A DNA stretch of 64,000 nt from Pantoea sp. Ap-967 (lineage in GTDB: Bacteria > Pseudomonadota > Gammaproteobacteria > Pseudomonadales > Pseudomonadaceae): the NCBI RefSeq assembly GCF_011752565.1, contig NZ_VWXK01000016.1, positions 62,001 through 126,000 of the forward strand. Direction: 5' to 3'. This document shows positions 58,801 through 64,000 of the stretch, in pieces; within the stretch, counting starts at the first letter, position 1, and every line of letters begins with the position of its first letter. The notes beneath the pieces were generated by a model. The model was not told the origin of the DNA. It searched no databases and saw nothing but the letters and a program-made list of their open reading frames with translations. The position numbers and the translations under genes were made by a program.

Positions 58801-59746
58801 GTGCTCCGACGACGTGGCGTTCTTCCGCGTCGATGCCGCCTCGACCCGTGGCAGCTACCTGCCGATCGGCACGCCGACCGACAACAACCGCTTGTACCTG
58901 TACGGCGAAGACCAGGCCCTGGTGCCACTGGGGGCTGTGGGTGAGCTGTGTGTCGCCGGCACCGGTGTTGGTCGCGGTTATGTCGGTGACCCGGTGCGCA
59001 CGGCACTTGCGTTCATCCCGCACCCGCACGGGGCGCCAGGCGAGCGCCTGTACCGCACCGGCGACCTGGCGCGCCAGCGCCCGGACGGGGTGCTGGAGTA
59101 TGTCGGGCGGATCGACCACCAAGTGAAGATTCGTGGTTACCGGATCGAGCTGGGCGAGATCGAGGCGCGCCTGCACGAGCAGACGGAGATCCGCGACGCT
59201 GCGGTGGGCGTGCAGGAAGGCGTCAACGGCAAGCACTTGGTCGGCTACCTGGTGGCACACCAGGGCGTCGAGGCCGATGCCGCGCTGTTGGAGCAGGTCA
59301 AGCAACGCCTGCGCGCCGAGCTGCCGGAGTACATGGTGCCGCTGCACTGGGGCTGGTTCGCCAGCCTGCCGCACAACGCCAACGGCAAGCTCGACCGCAA
59401 GGCCCTGCCGGCCATCGACATCGGCGGGCAGCACAGCCAGGCTTACCTGGCGCCGCGTGATGAGCTGGAGCAGACCCTGGCGGGTATCTGGGCCGATGTG
59501 CTCAAGGCCGAGCGGGTAGGCGTGCACGACAACTTCTTCGAACTGGGCGGGCATTCGCTGCTGGCCACGCAGATCGCATCGCGGGTGCAGAAGCAGTTGC
59601 AGCTGAACGTGCCGCTGCGGGCGATGTTCGAGTGCAGCACGGTGGAGGAGTTGGCCGAGTATGTGCGTGGGCTGCAGGACAGTGCGCTGGATGACGACAA
59701 GGTCGACCGGCTCAGTGACCTGATGGCCGAGCTTGAAGGGCTGTAG
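46805..59746 (+). CDS. pvdL: Pyoverdine chromophore non-ribosomal peptide synthetase PvdL
   Basis: PvdL acylates and assembles the L-Glu/D-Tyr/L-Dab precursor of the pyoverdine chromophore. The 4313 residues read: acyl-CoA ligase (YTSGST near 175) and carrier (LGGNS about 613); C1 (HHIVADG, 802), A1 (YTSGSTG, 1275), T1 (LGGHS, ~1656); C2 (HHIVTEGW, 1851), A2 (2330), T2 (LGGDS, 2726); epimerase (HHLVVDG, 2902); C3 of D-to-L type (HHILIDAW, 3372), A3 (3856), T3 (LGGHS, ~4248). There is no thioesterase, so the product passes to another synthetase outside the window. The epimerase after module 2 fits D-Tyr. Amino-acid assignments rest on known PvdL. AGGAA lies 6 nt before the ATG. Confidence 0.96.
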   Translation: MTDAFELPLSLVQALAQRAAHTPDRIALRFLADAPGEQAVLSYRELDARARTIAAALQARAGFGERAVLLFPSGPDYVAAFFGCLYAGVIAVPAYPPESSRTHHQERLLSIIDDAEPRLLLTVAALQESLQGLEALAGANAPELLAVDGLDPALADRWQAPVLKGDDIAFLQYTSGSTALPKGVQVSHGNLVANEQLIRSGFGIDLNPDDVIVSWLPLYHDMGLIGGLLQPIFSGVPCVLMSPGYFLARPLRWLQAISEYGGTISGGPDFAYRLCSERVSEAALAGLDLSKWRVAYSGSEPIRQDSLDTFAGKFAACGFQASSFFASYGLAEATLFVSGSRRGQGIGALELDAEAFAANRAENGTGSVLMSCGYPQPGHAVRIVEPQRLEVLADNLVGEIWAGGPSIALGYWRNPEASARTFVEMDGQTWLRTGDLGFMRDGEVFVTGRLKDMLIVRGQNLYPQDLEKTLEREVEGLRKGRVAVFAVDDQGEEGIGVAVEISRNVQKAVQPQALIKTLRQVIADACRQAPAAVLLLNPGALPKTSSGKLQRSACRLRMNDGSLDCYARFPMPAEQAQASAVGDGLQARIAGIWREVLKVEAVAADDHFLLLGGNSIAATQATARLADELGIHLGLRTLFEAPQLADYSAAVAAILAAGGAQAQAIAAQDRATALPQSLAQNRLWLLWQLQPQSAAYNIPAGLKLRGELDPAALQAAFQALVARHESLRTVFSEQDGQALQQVLPEQPFNLQRLDLEGLAAEDVAARREDEAQQPFDLTQGPLLRVTLVRLDDEDHQLWVTLHHIVADGWSLNILLDEFAKLYAAQCQGLEAKLAPLTLGYADYGNWQRQWLAEGESARQLDYWKTALGDELPVLDLHPDQPRTSQPSNRAARYSLKVPATLSDALEGLARDQQASLFMVLLAAWQGLLHRYTGQADIRVGVPNANRPRQETQGMVGFFINTQVLRAQLDGRLPFAQLLAQVRQATLGAQANQDLPFEQLLEALPEAREQGLFQVMFNHQQRDLSALRRLPGLLAEELPWHSREAKFDLQLHSEQDHQGRLSLAFDYAAERFDAATVKRLAQHLLALLEQVSAQPQLALGEVQLLGAQGREQLLAWGQAPAPAPQRLLVEQLNEQARLTPQRTALVWEGGSLDYAELHQQANRLAHYLRDKGVGPDTCVAIAIERSPQLLVGLLAILKAGGAYVPLDVDYPAERLAYMLNDCQASLLLSHSSLLGTLPQVEGVSAIALDQLHLDSWPSQAPGLHLHGDNLAYVIYTSGSTGQPKGVGNTHAALAERLQWMQATYALEPSDVLMQKAPISFDVSVWECFWPLVSGCQLVLAGPGEHRDPQRIAALVQQHGVTTLHFVPPLLQVFVQEPLAAGCSSLRRLFSGGEALSAALRDRVLQVLPQVQLHNRYGPTETAINVTHWHCQAEDGLRSPIGRPLGNVLCRVLDEELELAAPGVPGELYLGGAGLARGYLGRPGLTAERFVPQADGNGERLYRSGDRARWQVQAQALEYLGRLDQQVKVRGFRVEPEEVQACLLAQPGVEQALVLIHKDAVGAQLVGYYSGPAQAPQLLAALAEQLPAYMVPAQLLALAHMPLGPSGKVDRKALPAPVWQQREHVEPQTALQQQVAAIWREVLNLPQVGLHDDFFALGGHSLLATQIVSRTRQACDVELPLKELFEASELGAFCERIAQIRAAGGHNQQGEITRVDRRQAVPLSYSQQRMWVLWQMEPDSPAYNVGGMARLRGTLHVDAFERALQALIVRHETLRTTFPSIDGVPYQCVADDSGLQLHWQDFSALPADARQQRLQQLADDQAHQPFDLERGPLLRACLAKTEEREHFFVLTLHHIVTEGWAMDIFARELGELYEAFVDERESPLAPLPVQYLDYSVWQRQWLEGGEGARQLAYWKARLGDEHPVLALPADRPRPAVQSHRGELFRFDLDPALVARVHAFNSQRGLTLFMTMTATLAALLHRYSGQRDLRIGAPVANRIRPESEGLIGAFLNTQVLRCELDGQMSAAALLEQVRQAAIEGQSYQDLPFDQLVDALQPPRSSAYNPLFQVMCNVQRWAFQQSRELAGMQVDYLVNDASATKFDLYLEVTDLDGRLGCCLTYSRDLFDEPRIARMAEHWQQLLIGLLDNPEQRLCELPMLLDAEQQVLIGQLQGEHDFALDQTLHGLFAEQAARTPNAGALTFAGEHMSYAELDQQANRLARALRERGVGPQVRVGLALERSLPMVVGLLAILKAGGAYVPLDPEYPLDRLRYMIEDSRIGLLLSQRALLDTLGELPAGVARWSLEDDAAHLSAYSDAPLDNLNLPQHAAYLIYTSGSTGKPKGVVVSHGEIAMHCQAVIDAFGMRSDDCELHFYSINFDAASERLLTPLLCGARVVLRAQGQWGAEEICQLVREQQVSILGFTPSYGSQLAQYLAGEGAALPVRLVITGGEALTGEHLQRIRQAFTPQQFFNAYGPTETVVMPLACLAPEVLPADAGSVPIGRVIGARTAYILDEDLALLPQGGIGELYVGGAGLAQGYHDRPGLSAERFVADPFSHDGGRLYRTGDLVRLRTDGLVEYIGRADQQVKIRGFRIELGEIESRLQEHADVDEAVVVALDLPGGRQLVGYLVCKQVAGDSEAQARLREAVKVHARQHLPDYMVPAHLVLLDSLPLMGNGKLDRRALPAPDLEQAQQHYQAPANELEEQLAQVWREVLNLPRVGVQDNFFELGGDSILSIQVVSRARQLGLQFTPRDLFQHQTIQTLAAVVSRSAAPSTIEQGQRQGHSGLTPIQHWFFDSDVVQPQHWNQAVLLQARQALDSATLENALHALVAHHDSLRLRFSQGQAAFAEQPAAQLLWTAAVADFDDCQALYTDVQRSLDLEQGPLLRALLVSDGQGAQRLLLAIHHLVVDGVSWRVLLEDLQALYRGQPLAAKTHAMADWAARLASYAGSDSLRDELGWWQGQLGSVRHELPCDHPQGGNLHRHAQTLAIGLDVEQTRQLLQQAPAAYHTQVNDLLLTALARTLCRWSGDQQVLVQLEGHGRDGLFEDMDLTRSVGWFTNAYPLRLNPQAGEDDAARAASIKSIKEQLRQVPHKGQGYGVLRYLADEAGRESLAALPQARITFNYLGQFDQQFDQAALFQPLDAPAGLAHDLDAALPNWLSVDGQVYGGALQLRWTFSRERYDEQTIAQLAEAYRQELLALVGHCLAEGNGSFTPSDFPLAHLSQAQIDALPVAASQIEDVYPLTPMQEGMLLHTLLEPGTGLYYMQDRYRINSALDPQRFAQAWQAVVARHEALRASFSWNAGETMLQIIHKPGHTPVDYQDWRGLDGDAQEARLQALHKQEREAGFELLREAPFHLRLVRVDEERYWFMMSNHHILIDAWCRSLLMNDFFELYQALGEGRQAQLPVPPRYRDYIGWLQRQDLAEARRWWQANLAGFERATALPSDRPLRNDHAGDGMVVGDCYTRLEVSDGVRLRELAQAHQLTINTFAQAAWALVLARYSGERDVAFGVTVAGRPVSLPQMQRTVGLFINSIALRVQLPEPGQRRSVRQWLQGLLERNMELREYEYLPLVAIQECSELPKGQPLFNSLFVFENAPVETAVLDHAQHLNASSDSGRTHTNFPLTAVCYPGDDLGLHLSFDQRYFDYPTVERLLAEFKRLLLALVQGFDGEVSALPLLGEEEQRFLLEGCNRSERAYPLEQSYVALFEAQVAAHPERTVARCLDASYDYAGLNLAANRLGHALVAAGVGIDQPVALLAERGLPLLGMIVGSFKAGAGYLPLDPGLPSARLQRIVELSRTPVLVCSAACAAQARQLLGELAGVAQPQLLVWEDIQASSVASHNPGIHSGPDNLAYVIYTSGSTGLPKGVMVEQRGMLNNQLSKVPYLALSEHDVIAQTASQSFDISVWQFLAAPLFGAKLEIVPNAIAHDPQGLLAHVQATGISVLESVPSLIQGMLASDHQALSGLRWMLPTGEAMPPELAAQWLQRYPGIGLVNAYGPAECSDDVAFFRVDAASTRGSYLPIGTPTDNNRLYLYGEDQALVPLGAVGELCVAGTGVGRGYVGDPVRTALAFIPHPHGAPGERLYRTGDLARQRPDGVLEYVGRIDHQVKIRGYRIELGEIEARLHEQTEIRDAAVGVQEGVNGKHLVGYLVAHQGVEADAALLEQVKQRLRAELPEYMVPLHWGWFASLPHNANGKLDRKALPAIDIGGQHSQAYLAPRDELEQTLAGIWADVLKAERVGVHDNFFELGGHSLLATQIASRVQKQLQLNVPLRAMFECSTVEELAEYVRGLQDSALDDDKVDRLSDLMAELEGL

Positions 59747-59770
59747 CCCCAAAGGCCCTGCGCCACAAAC

Positions 59771-59880
59771 CTTGTAGGAGCGAGCAAAGCTCGCGATGGG
59801 CTGCAAAGCAGCCCCAGCGTCGCCTGGCACCGGCCCTGCCGGTGTTCGCGAGCTGCGCTCGCTCCTACGGGGGGCCGGTA
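59771..59880. repeat. REP inverted pair after pvdL
   Basis: Two inverted units of the GGAGCGAGC(A/G)(A/C)AGCTCGCGA class lie between convergent pvdL and dsbG, with a small CCGGCCCTGCCGG hairpin in the middle. Confidence 0.84.
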
Positions 59881-59895
59881 CAGGCAACCGCGCTG

Positions 59896-60654
59896 TCAGC
59901 GTTTACCGAGGATTTTTCCGAGCAGTTCCGGGCGTGGCGCCCCTTGCTGGCTTTGCAGGTTGCCCTGCTCATCCTGGTAGAAAATCGCCGGCGTTGCCTG
60001 CAGCCCCATCTCTTCCATCAACGCCATGTTGCTCGCCAACTTCTGCTGCACCGCCTCCGGCACTTTCTCCAGCGGCTTCAGGCTGCTCGCCTTGCCGGCC
60101 TTCTCGTGCTCATGCAACGCCTTGGCCGGGTCCTTGGCCGCCAGCAGTGCGGCCGACTTGCCCGGGCTGTCTTCGCGGATGATACCCACCATGATATGGC
60201 GCAGCTGCACCTTGCCCGATTCCACCCATGGCCGCGCCTGTTCCCAGAACATGTTGCAATACGGGCAGTTCGGGTCGCTGAACAGATAGACCTTGCGCGG
60301 CGCGTCGGCCTTGCCGTCGGCGATCCAGGCGGTTTTCTCCATCTTCGCCCAGATTTCCTTGCTCATCGGTGCATACACCAGTTTTTCCAGCGGCTCGGCG
60401 CTGAGGTCCTTGCCCTGTTCGTCGAACAGGCTGCCCACCAGCACGTGCTTGCCGTCTGGGGTCAGGTACAGGGCCAGGCCGTTGTTCTGGTACTCGGCGG
60501 CGTAACCGCGCAGGCCGTTGGGCGCATCGAAGCTGCCCTTGATCACGGCGCCCTTGGCCTGCAGTTGTTGAATGGCCTTGGGCAGGTCTTCAGCCTGCAC
60601 CAGCGGCGCGGCCAGCAGGGCCAGGGACAGGGGGAGCAGGGCAGTCATTCGCAT
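59896..60654 (-). CDS. dsbG: Periplasmic thiol:disulfide interchange protein DsbG
   Basis: DsbG is a dimeric thioredoxin-fold reductase that protects single cysteines. The 252-residue precursor has a signal peptide ending near residue 21 (LVQA-ED), an N-terminal dimerisation domain and the active site C130-P-Y-C133 (SDPNCPYC). TPAIFY is the cis-proline loop. It follows the TlpA-like gene by 2 nt, so it belongs to dsbD-tlpA-dsbG. DsbD supplies its electrons. Confidence 0.92.
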   Translation of the reverse strand: MRMTALLPLSLALLAAPLVQAEDLPKAIQQLQAKGAVIKGSFDAPNGLRGYAAEYQNNGLALYLTPDGKHVLVGSLFDEQGKDLSAEPLEKLVYAPMSKEIWAKMEKTAWIADGKADAPRKVYLFSDPNCPYCNMFWEQARPWVESGKVQLRHIMVGIIREDSPGKSAALLAAKDPAKALHEHEKAGKASSLKPLEKVPEAVQQKLASNMALMEEMGLQATPAIFYQDEQGNLQSQQGAPRPELLGKILGKR

Positions 60655-60656
60655 GT

Positions 60657-61493
60657 TCAGTTTCCTTGTGCGGCAGGGGCGGGCGCGCTGGCCCGGTCGA
60701 AAGGTTCCAGGGCGTGGCGCAGGCTGGCCCGCGACAGTTCGCCCAGATGGCTGCCGACCAGCCGGCCATCGGCGTTGTAGAACAGTGTGGTGGGCAGTGC
60801 CATCGAGCCGACCCGCTGGGCGAGGGTGCCGGTGCCGTCGAACAGCACATGGGTCAGGCTAAGGCCGGTGGTGGCAAGAAAGGTGCTGACGTTTTCCGGC
60901 GTTTCGCCCTGGTTGACGAACAGGAACGTCACATGGGGGTACTCACCCTGGGCCTGTTGCAGCACCGGCATCTCCCTGCGGCAGGGCGGGCACCAGGTGG
61001 CCCAGAGGTTGATGACCAGTGGCTTGCCGCGGTATCTGTGCAGCTCGACCGACTGGCCTGTGGCATTGCGCAAACTCACTTCCGGCAGCGCGGTGCCTTT
61101 GCTGTACAGGTGGCTGCCCATGCTTGCCAGGCCCCAGAACAGCGCGCCGCTGAACACTGCCCAGCCCAGTGGCCGGCGCAGGCCAGGCTGGCGCCAGCCT
61201 TGCCAGAGCGTGGCAAGCACGATACCGACCAGGCCGGACCAGAGCAGGAAGCCACCGTCACGGATGTCGATGACCTGCAGCAGGTCATCGCGGTACATCG
61301 GCCAGTAGGCCAGCACGAAGCCGATGCGTGCGCACAGCAGGCCAACCAGGAACAGGTTGAACAGCGCCGACTCCGGGCTTTGGCCGCCGCGCCGGGCAAC
61401 CCACCAGCCGACCAGGCAGGCGATGCCCAGGGCCGTGAGCATCAGCAGGTGGTTCAGGGCCATGGTCAGCGGCCCGAGGGTGATGGTCAGCAT
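60657..61493 (-). CDS. Membrane-anchored TlpA/ResA-like thioredoxin with N-terminal multi-span domain
   Basis: The 278-residue protein has an N-terminal domain of about four hydrophobic segments (residues 10-125) resembling a truncated prolipoprotein diacylglyceryl transferase (LVGLLCARIGFVLAYW, WSGLVGIVLA). A periplasmic TlpA-type thioredoxin domain follows, with WATWCPPC (C168, C171) and cis-proline in MALPTTLFYN. Its start overlaps the dsbD stop by one base. It probably relays electrons from DsbD to a specific substrate or helps cytochrome c thiol reduction, which is inference. Confidence 0.82.
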   Translation of the reverse strand: MLTITLGPLTMALNHLLMLTALGIACLVGWWVARRGGQSPESALFNLFLVGLLCARIGFVLAYWPMYRDDLLQVIDIRDGGFLLWSGLVGIVLATLWQGWRQPGLRRPLGWAVFSGALFWGLASMGSHLYSKGTALPEVSLRNATGQSVELHRYRGKPLVINLWATWCPPCRREMPVLQQAQGEYPHVTFLFVNQGETPENVSTFLATTGLSLTHVLFDGTGTLAQRVGSMALPTTLFYNADGRLVGSHLGELSRASLRHALEPFDRASAPAPAAQGN

Positions 61494-63229
61494 CAGCCTT
61501 GGCTCCGGGTTTGGGTCCAGTGTTGCAGGAACGCGGCTGGGTCCACTTCGCCGGTGATGCGCCGTGCGCGGCGTTCATCGCCCTCTGGGCCGAGCCAGAG
61601 GATACTGGGCGGGCCGGGAACCTGGTAGCGCTGCAGCAGGGCGCGGCTGGCGGGTGAGTCGGCGGTGACGTCCAGGCGCAGCAGGTGCACGCCGGCCAGG
61701 CTTGCCTGCACGTCGGGGCGCGTGAACACCTGTTTTTCCATGACCTTGCACGACACGCACCAGTCGGCGTAGTAATCGACCATCACCCATTGGCCACGGG
61801 CCTTGGCGGCATCCAGTTCGCGCTGCAGGGCCTCGGGGCTGCTGACGGTAACGAAGTGTTCATCGGCTGGTTGGGCAGCGACTGCCCCGGCGCCGCCGGT
61901 GAACGGGCGCAGCGGCTGCCACAGGTTATCGCCACCGGCGGCGGCGCCCACCAGCAGCAGGCCGCCCCACAGTGCGCCGAGCAGCGGCGCCGCACGCAGG
62001 GCCGGCAGGCGCTGCAGGGCAGGCCAGGCGGCCCAGCCCAGGGCGATCAGCCAGGCACCGCTCAGGGCCAGCAGCAGCGGTGCGGCGAGCAGGCTGCGCA
62101 CGGTGTACAGGGCCATGGCCAGGAACACGAAACCGAACACGCCCTTGACCCGGTTCATCCACGCGCCGGGGCGTGGCAGGTAGCGGTTGCCCAGGGTCAC
62201 CAGCAACAGCAGCGGCACGCCCATGCCCAGGCCCAGGCTGAACAGCACAAGCGCACCTTGCAGCACGTCGCCACTCTGCGCGATGTACAGCAGTGCGCCG
62301 GCCAGCGGCGCGGTCATGCACGGGCCGAGCAACAGGCCCGACAGCGCCCCGAGCAGCGCGGCGCCATACAGGTTGCCGCCCTGGGTACCCTGGCCTGCGC
62401 GGTCTAGACGGTCACGCAGGGCGGCGGGCAGTTGCAGCTCGAAGGCACCGAACATCGGCAAGGCCAGCAAAATGAACAGGCCCGCCAGGCTACCCAGCAG
62501 CCAAGGTTGTTGCAGCCATGCTTGCAGGCTGGCGCCCAGCAGGGCAGCGACCACGCCCAGGGCGGCATACACCAGCGCCATGCTCAGCACGTAGGTGCCG
62601 GCCAGCAGCCAGCCGCGGCGGGCGCTGGCGCCGTTGCCCAGCACCAGCCCGGCGAGAATCGGCAGCATGGGCAGCGTGCAGGGGGTGAAGGCCAGCAACA
62701 GGCCCAGGCCAAAGAAGGCCAGCAGGCTCCAGGCCAGGTTACCGCTCTGCAGGCCGCTGGCCAGGGCCTGGTCGCTGGCTTGGGCGCCGGTTTGTTCACT
62801 GGCGGGCGCGGCGGCCGGGGTGGCGCTGCCGCCCAGCTCGATGACGGTGGTTTGCGGCGGATAGCACAACCCGGCATCGGCGCAGCCTTGCCAGCCCAGG
62901 CGCAGCTGGCCCTGGGCATTGGCCGGAACCTGCAGTTCAAGCTGTTCGCGGTACACCGTGCTGTCGCCGAAGAATTCGTCATGGTGGTTCAGGCCGGGGG
63001 GAAGCGGTGGCTGCTGGTCGGCGGCCAGGCCGTCGAACTTCAGGCGCTTCTGGTACAGGTAGTAGCCCGGCTTGATCTGGAAATACAAGCGCATCTGGCC
63101 GTCGGACTGGCGGTCGTGGGTCAGCACGAAGGCCTGGTTCACCGGCAGGAAATCGGGCTTGGCGTCGAACGGGTTGGCGTGCAGGGGGCCAGCCAGCAGG
63201 AACATCAGCAAGATCAGAAATGCGCGCAT
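61493..63229 (-). CDS. dsbD: Thiol:disulfide interchange protein DsbD
   Basis: DsbD carries electrons from cytoplasmic thioredoxin to periplasmic DsbC/DsbG and related proteins. The 578-residue protein has a signal peptide (LILLMFLLAGPLHA), an N-terminal immunoglobulin-like alpha domain with its cysteine pair (CADAGLCYPP), eight membrane spans with the redox cysteines in FTPCTLPMLP and LLGPCMTAPL, and a C-terminal thioredoxin domain with YADWCVSCK. It is the first gene of the three-gene redox operon. Confidence 0.95.
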   Translation of the reverse strand: MRAFLILLMFLLAGPLHANPFDAKPDFLPVNQAFVLTHDRQSDGQMRLYFQIKPGYYLYQKRLKFDGLAADQQPPLPPGLNHHDEFFGDSTVYREQLELQVPANAQGQLRLGWQGCADAGLCYPPQTTVIELGGSATPAAAPASEQTGAQASDQALASGLQSGNLAWSLLAFFGLGLLLAFTPCTLPMLPILAGLVLGNGASARRGWLLAGTYVLSMALVYAALGVVAALLGASLQAWLQQPWLLGSLAGLFILLALPMFGAFELQLPAALRDRLDRAGQGTQGGNLYGAALLGALSGLLLGPCMTAPLAGALLYIAQSGDVLQGALVLFSLGLGMGVPLLLLVTLGNRYLPRPGAWMNRVKGVFGFVFLAMALYTVRSLLAAPLLLALSGAWLIALGWAAWPALQRLPALRAAPLLGALWGGLLLVGAAAGGDNLWQPLRPFTGGAGAVAAQPADEHFVTVSSPEALQRELDAAKARGQWVMVDYYADWCVSCKVMEKQVFTRPDVQASLAGVHLLRLDVTADSPASRALLQRYQVPGPPSILWLGPEGDERRARRITGEVDPAAFLQHWTQTRSQG

Positions 63230-63321
63230 GTCTTCGCCTTGGCAGTACAGAAAGTGGGGTCATGCTGGCTGGGGTGGATTAACCCAAGGTTAACCCTGGA
63301 TGGTTGGCGTGGCACGTGTAG

Positions 63322-63415
63322 CGCCTGTGAGATCGCGCGCCGCCTACATCAGTATCGGCCCGTAGGAGCGAGCGCAGCTCGCGATGCGCCGCGCAGGCGG
63401 CGCTCGATCTCGCAA
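63322..63415. repeat. Long REP element between dsbD and the Tat gene
   Basis: The unit GGAGCGAGCGCAGCTCGCGA lies within long arms GCGCCTGTGAGATCG...CGATCTCGC. It shares arm sequence with the palindrome at 22021. Confidence 0.82.
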
Positions 63416-63535
63416 CCGATAAAAATGCAATGCCGTACACATCGCCCTTCCAACGCTAATCCCCTCGTCACACCGCGACATACTGTCGACTTGACTTTGC
63501 TTCTATCCACATCCTTGTTGTAAAGTTGACGTAGA

Positions 63536-63553
63536 AGTCAGTTTTTTCTGACT
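63536..63553. other. AGTCAG-T6-CTGACT stem-loop
   Basis: A perfect 6-bp inverted repeat around six T residues, 90 nt before the Tat gene. It could be an operator or an RNA hairpin. Its function is unknown. A second hairpin (GGGCAGC/GCTGCCC, 63611-63630) follows just before the ribosome binding site. Confidence 0.4.
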
Positions 63554-63642
63554 CGCGCGACAAGGTTCTAACCCTTCCGAGTCCCCCGCACAAGAATCAA
63601 AAAAAAACATGGGCAGCCCCCTTGCTGCCCAGAGGATCGAGC

Positions 63643-64000
63643 ATGTCCAACCGTGATATTTCCCGGCGCGCCTTCCTGCAAGGCGGCCTGATCGCTGGTG
63701 TCGGCGTGACCATGGCGCCGCTTGGCAGCCAGGCATTCGCTGCGCTGATGGAGGAGCGCGTCACCACCTCGCCACAGAAGTGGATGAACCATGACGGCAA
63801 GGCGCGCTTTCGCAACGATGCCCTGTCGAAAGTCTGTGGCAACAAGGTCTTCGCCCGCGATATCCGCGCCAAGGACATGCCCGGCTGGCCTGCGCAGCAG
63901 GGCCATGCGCTGCTGCTCAAGGCAACCAAGGCCGACCGGATCTATGCCGGCCATGACCTGAGCCTGCTCGGTGCCGACCTGCAGCCAGACCGCGTGGTCA
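63643..64000 (+). CDS. Tat-exported molybdenum hydroxylase large subunit (xanthine/aldehyde dehydrogenase family), N-terminal part
   Basis: 119 codons are visible before the window edge. The protein begins MSNRDISRRAFLQGGLIAGV. It has a twin-arginine motif (SRRAFLQ) and a hydrophobic stretch ending in SQAFA, so it is folded and then exported to the periplasm. The segment NDALSKVCGNKVFARDIRAKDMPGWPAQQGHALLLKATKADRIYAGHDL matches the start of the molybdopterin-binding subunit of isoquinoline oxidoreductase-like enzymes. AGAGGA is the ribosome site. Partner [2Fe-2S] and cytochrome subunits should follow outside. The substrate is unknown. Confidence 0.75.
   Translation, partial: MSNRDISRRAFLQGGLIAGVGVTMAPLGSQAFAALMEERVTTSPQKWMNHDGKARFRNDALSKVCGNKVFARDIRAKDMPGWPAQQGHALLLKATKADRIYAGHDLSLLGADLQPDRVV

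Overview
The window is high-GC chromosomal DNA from a fluorescent Pseudomonas, most likely the P. putida group. The grounds are the gene content and order (smc-zipA-ligA, dnaX-ybaB-recR, anr-hemN, two cco operons, the pfrI/pvdS-pvdL pyoverdine locus) and many Pseudomonas-type REP palindromes in the intergenic gaps. No tRNA, rRNA, insertion sequence, prophage or CRISPR array was seen.

Layout. (1) 1-13.6 kb is a purine catabolism block. It holds puuE-uraD-allA-puuD (minus strand, puuD cut by the window edge), divergent hiuH, an orphan RHS-tip gene, a purine permease, a GntR/FCD regulator, and the operon xdhA-xdhB-xdhC-guaD. Together these cover guanine to xanthine to urate to allantoin to allantoate, and ureidoglycolate cleavage. 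No allantoate-degrading enzyme is in the window. (2) 13.9-27 kb is housekeeping: a second GntR regulator 3 nt upstream of smc, then zipA, ligA, the 4.5S SRP RNA, an orphan periplasmic binding protein, dnaX, ybaB, recR and apt. (3) 27-42.8 kb is the microaerobic respiration block: anr, hemN, a TauE/SafE-like membrane protein, ccoS, ccoI, ccoH, ccoG and two complete ccoNOQP operons. ANR boxes lie upstream of hemN and of the distal cco operon (cco-2), and a weaker one upstream of ccoG. None was found upstream of cco-1. (4) 42.1-44.8 kb holds small accessory genes: a hydrolase, ppnP, a DEDDh exonuclease and another orphan binding protein. (5) 44.8-59.7 kb is the start of pyoverdine synthesis: a hydroxyornithine-type N-acetyltransferase preceded by a perfect PvdS-type promoter, the iron-starvation ECF sigma factor with a Fur box, and the 4313-residue chromophore synthetase PvdL. 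(6) 59.9-63.2 kb is a periplasmic thiol-redox operon (dsbD, a TlpA-like protein, dsbG). (7) From 63.6 kb, a Tat-exported molybdenum hydroxylase subunit runs off the edge.

The least expected signals are regulatory or structural. They are a TTGTRTACAA palindrome repeated at purine promoters (and once at cco-1), a second motif shared by the two GntR intergenic regions, a roughly 240-nt near-perfect palindrome beside the SRP RNA gene, a PvdS box that contains the stop codon of the preceding gene, and base-identical patches between the two cco operons. No clearly new multi-gene system was found.
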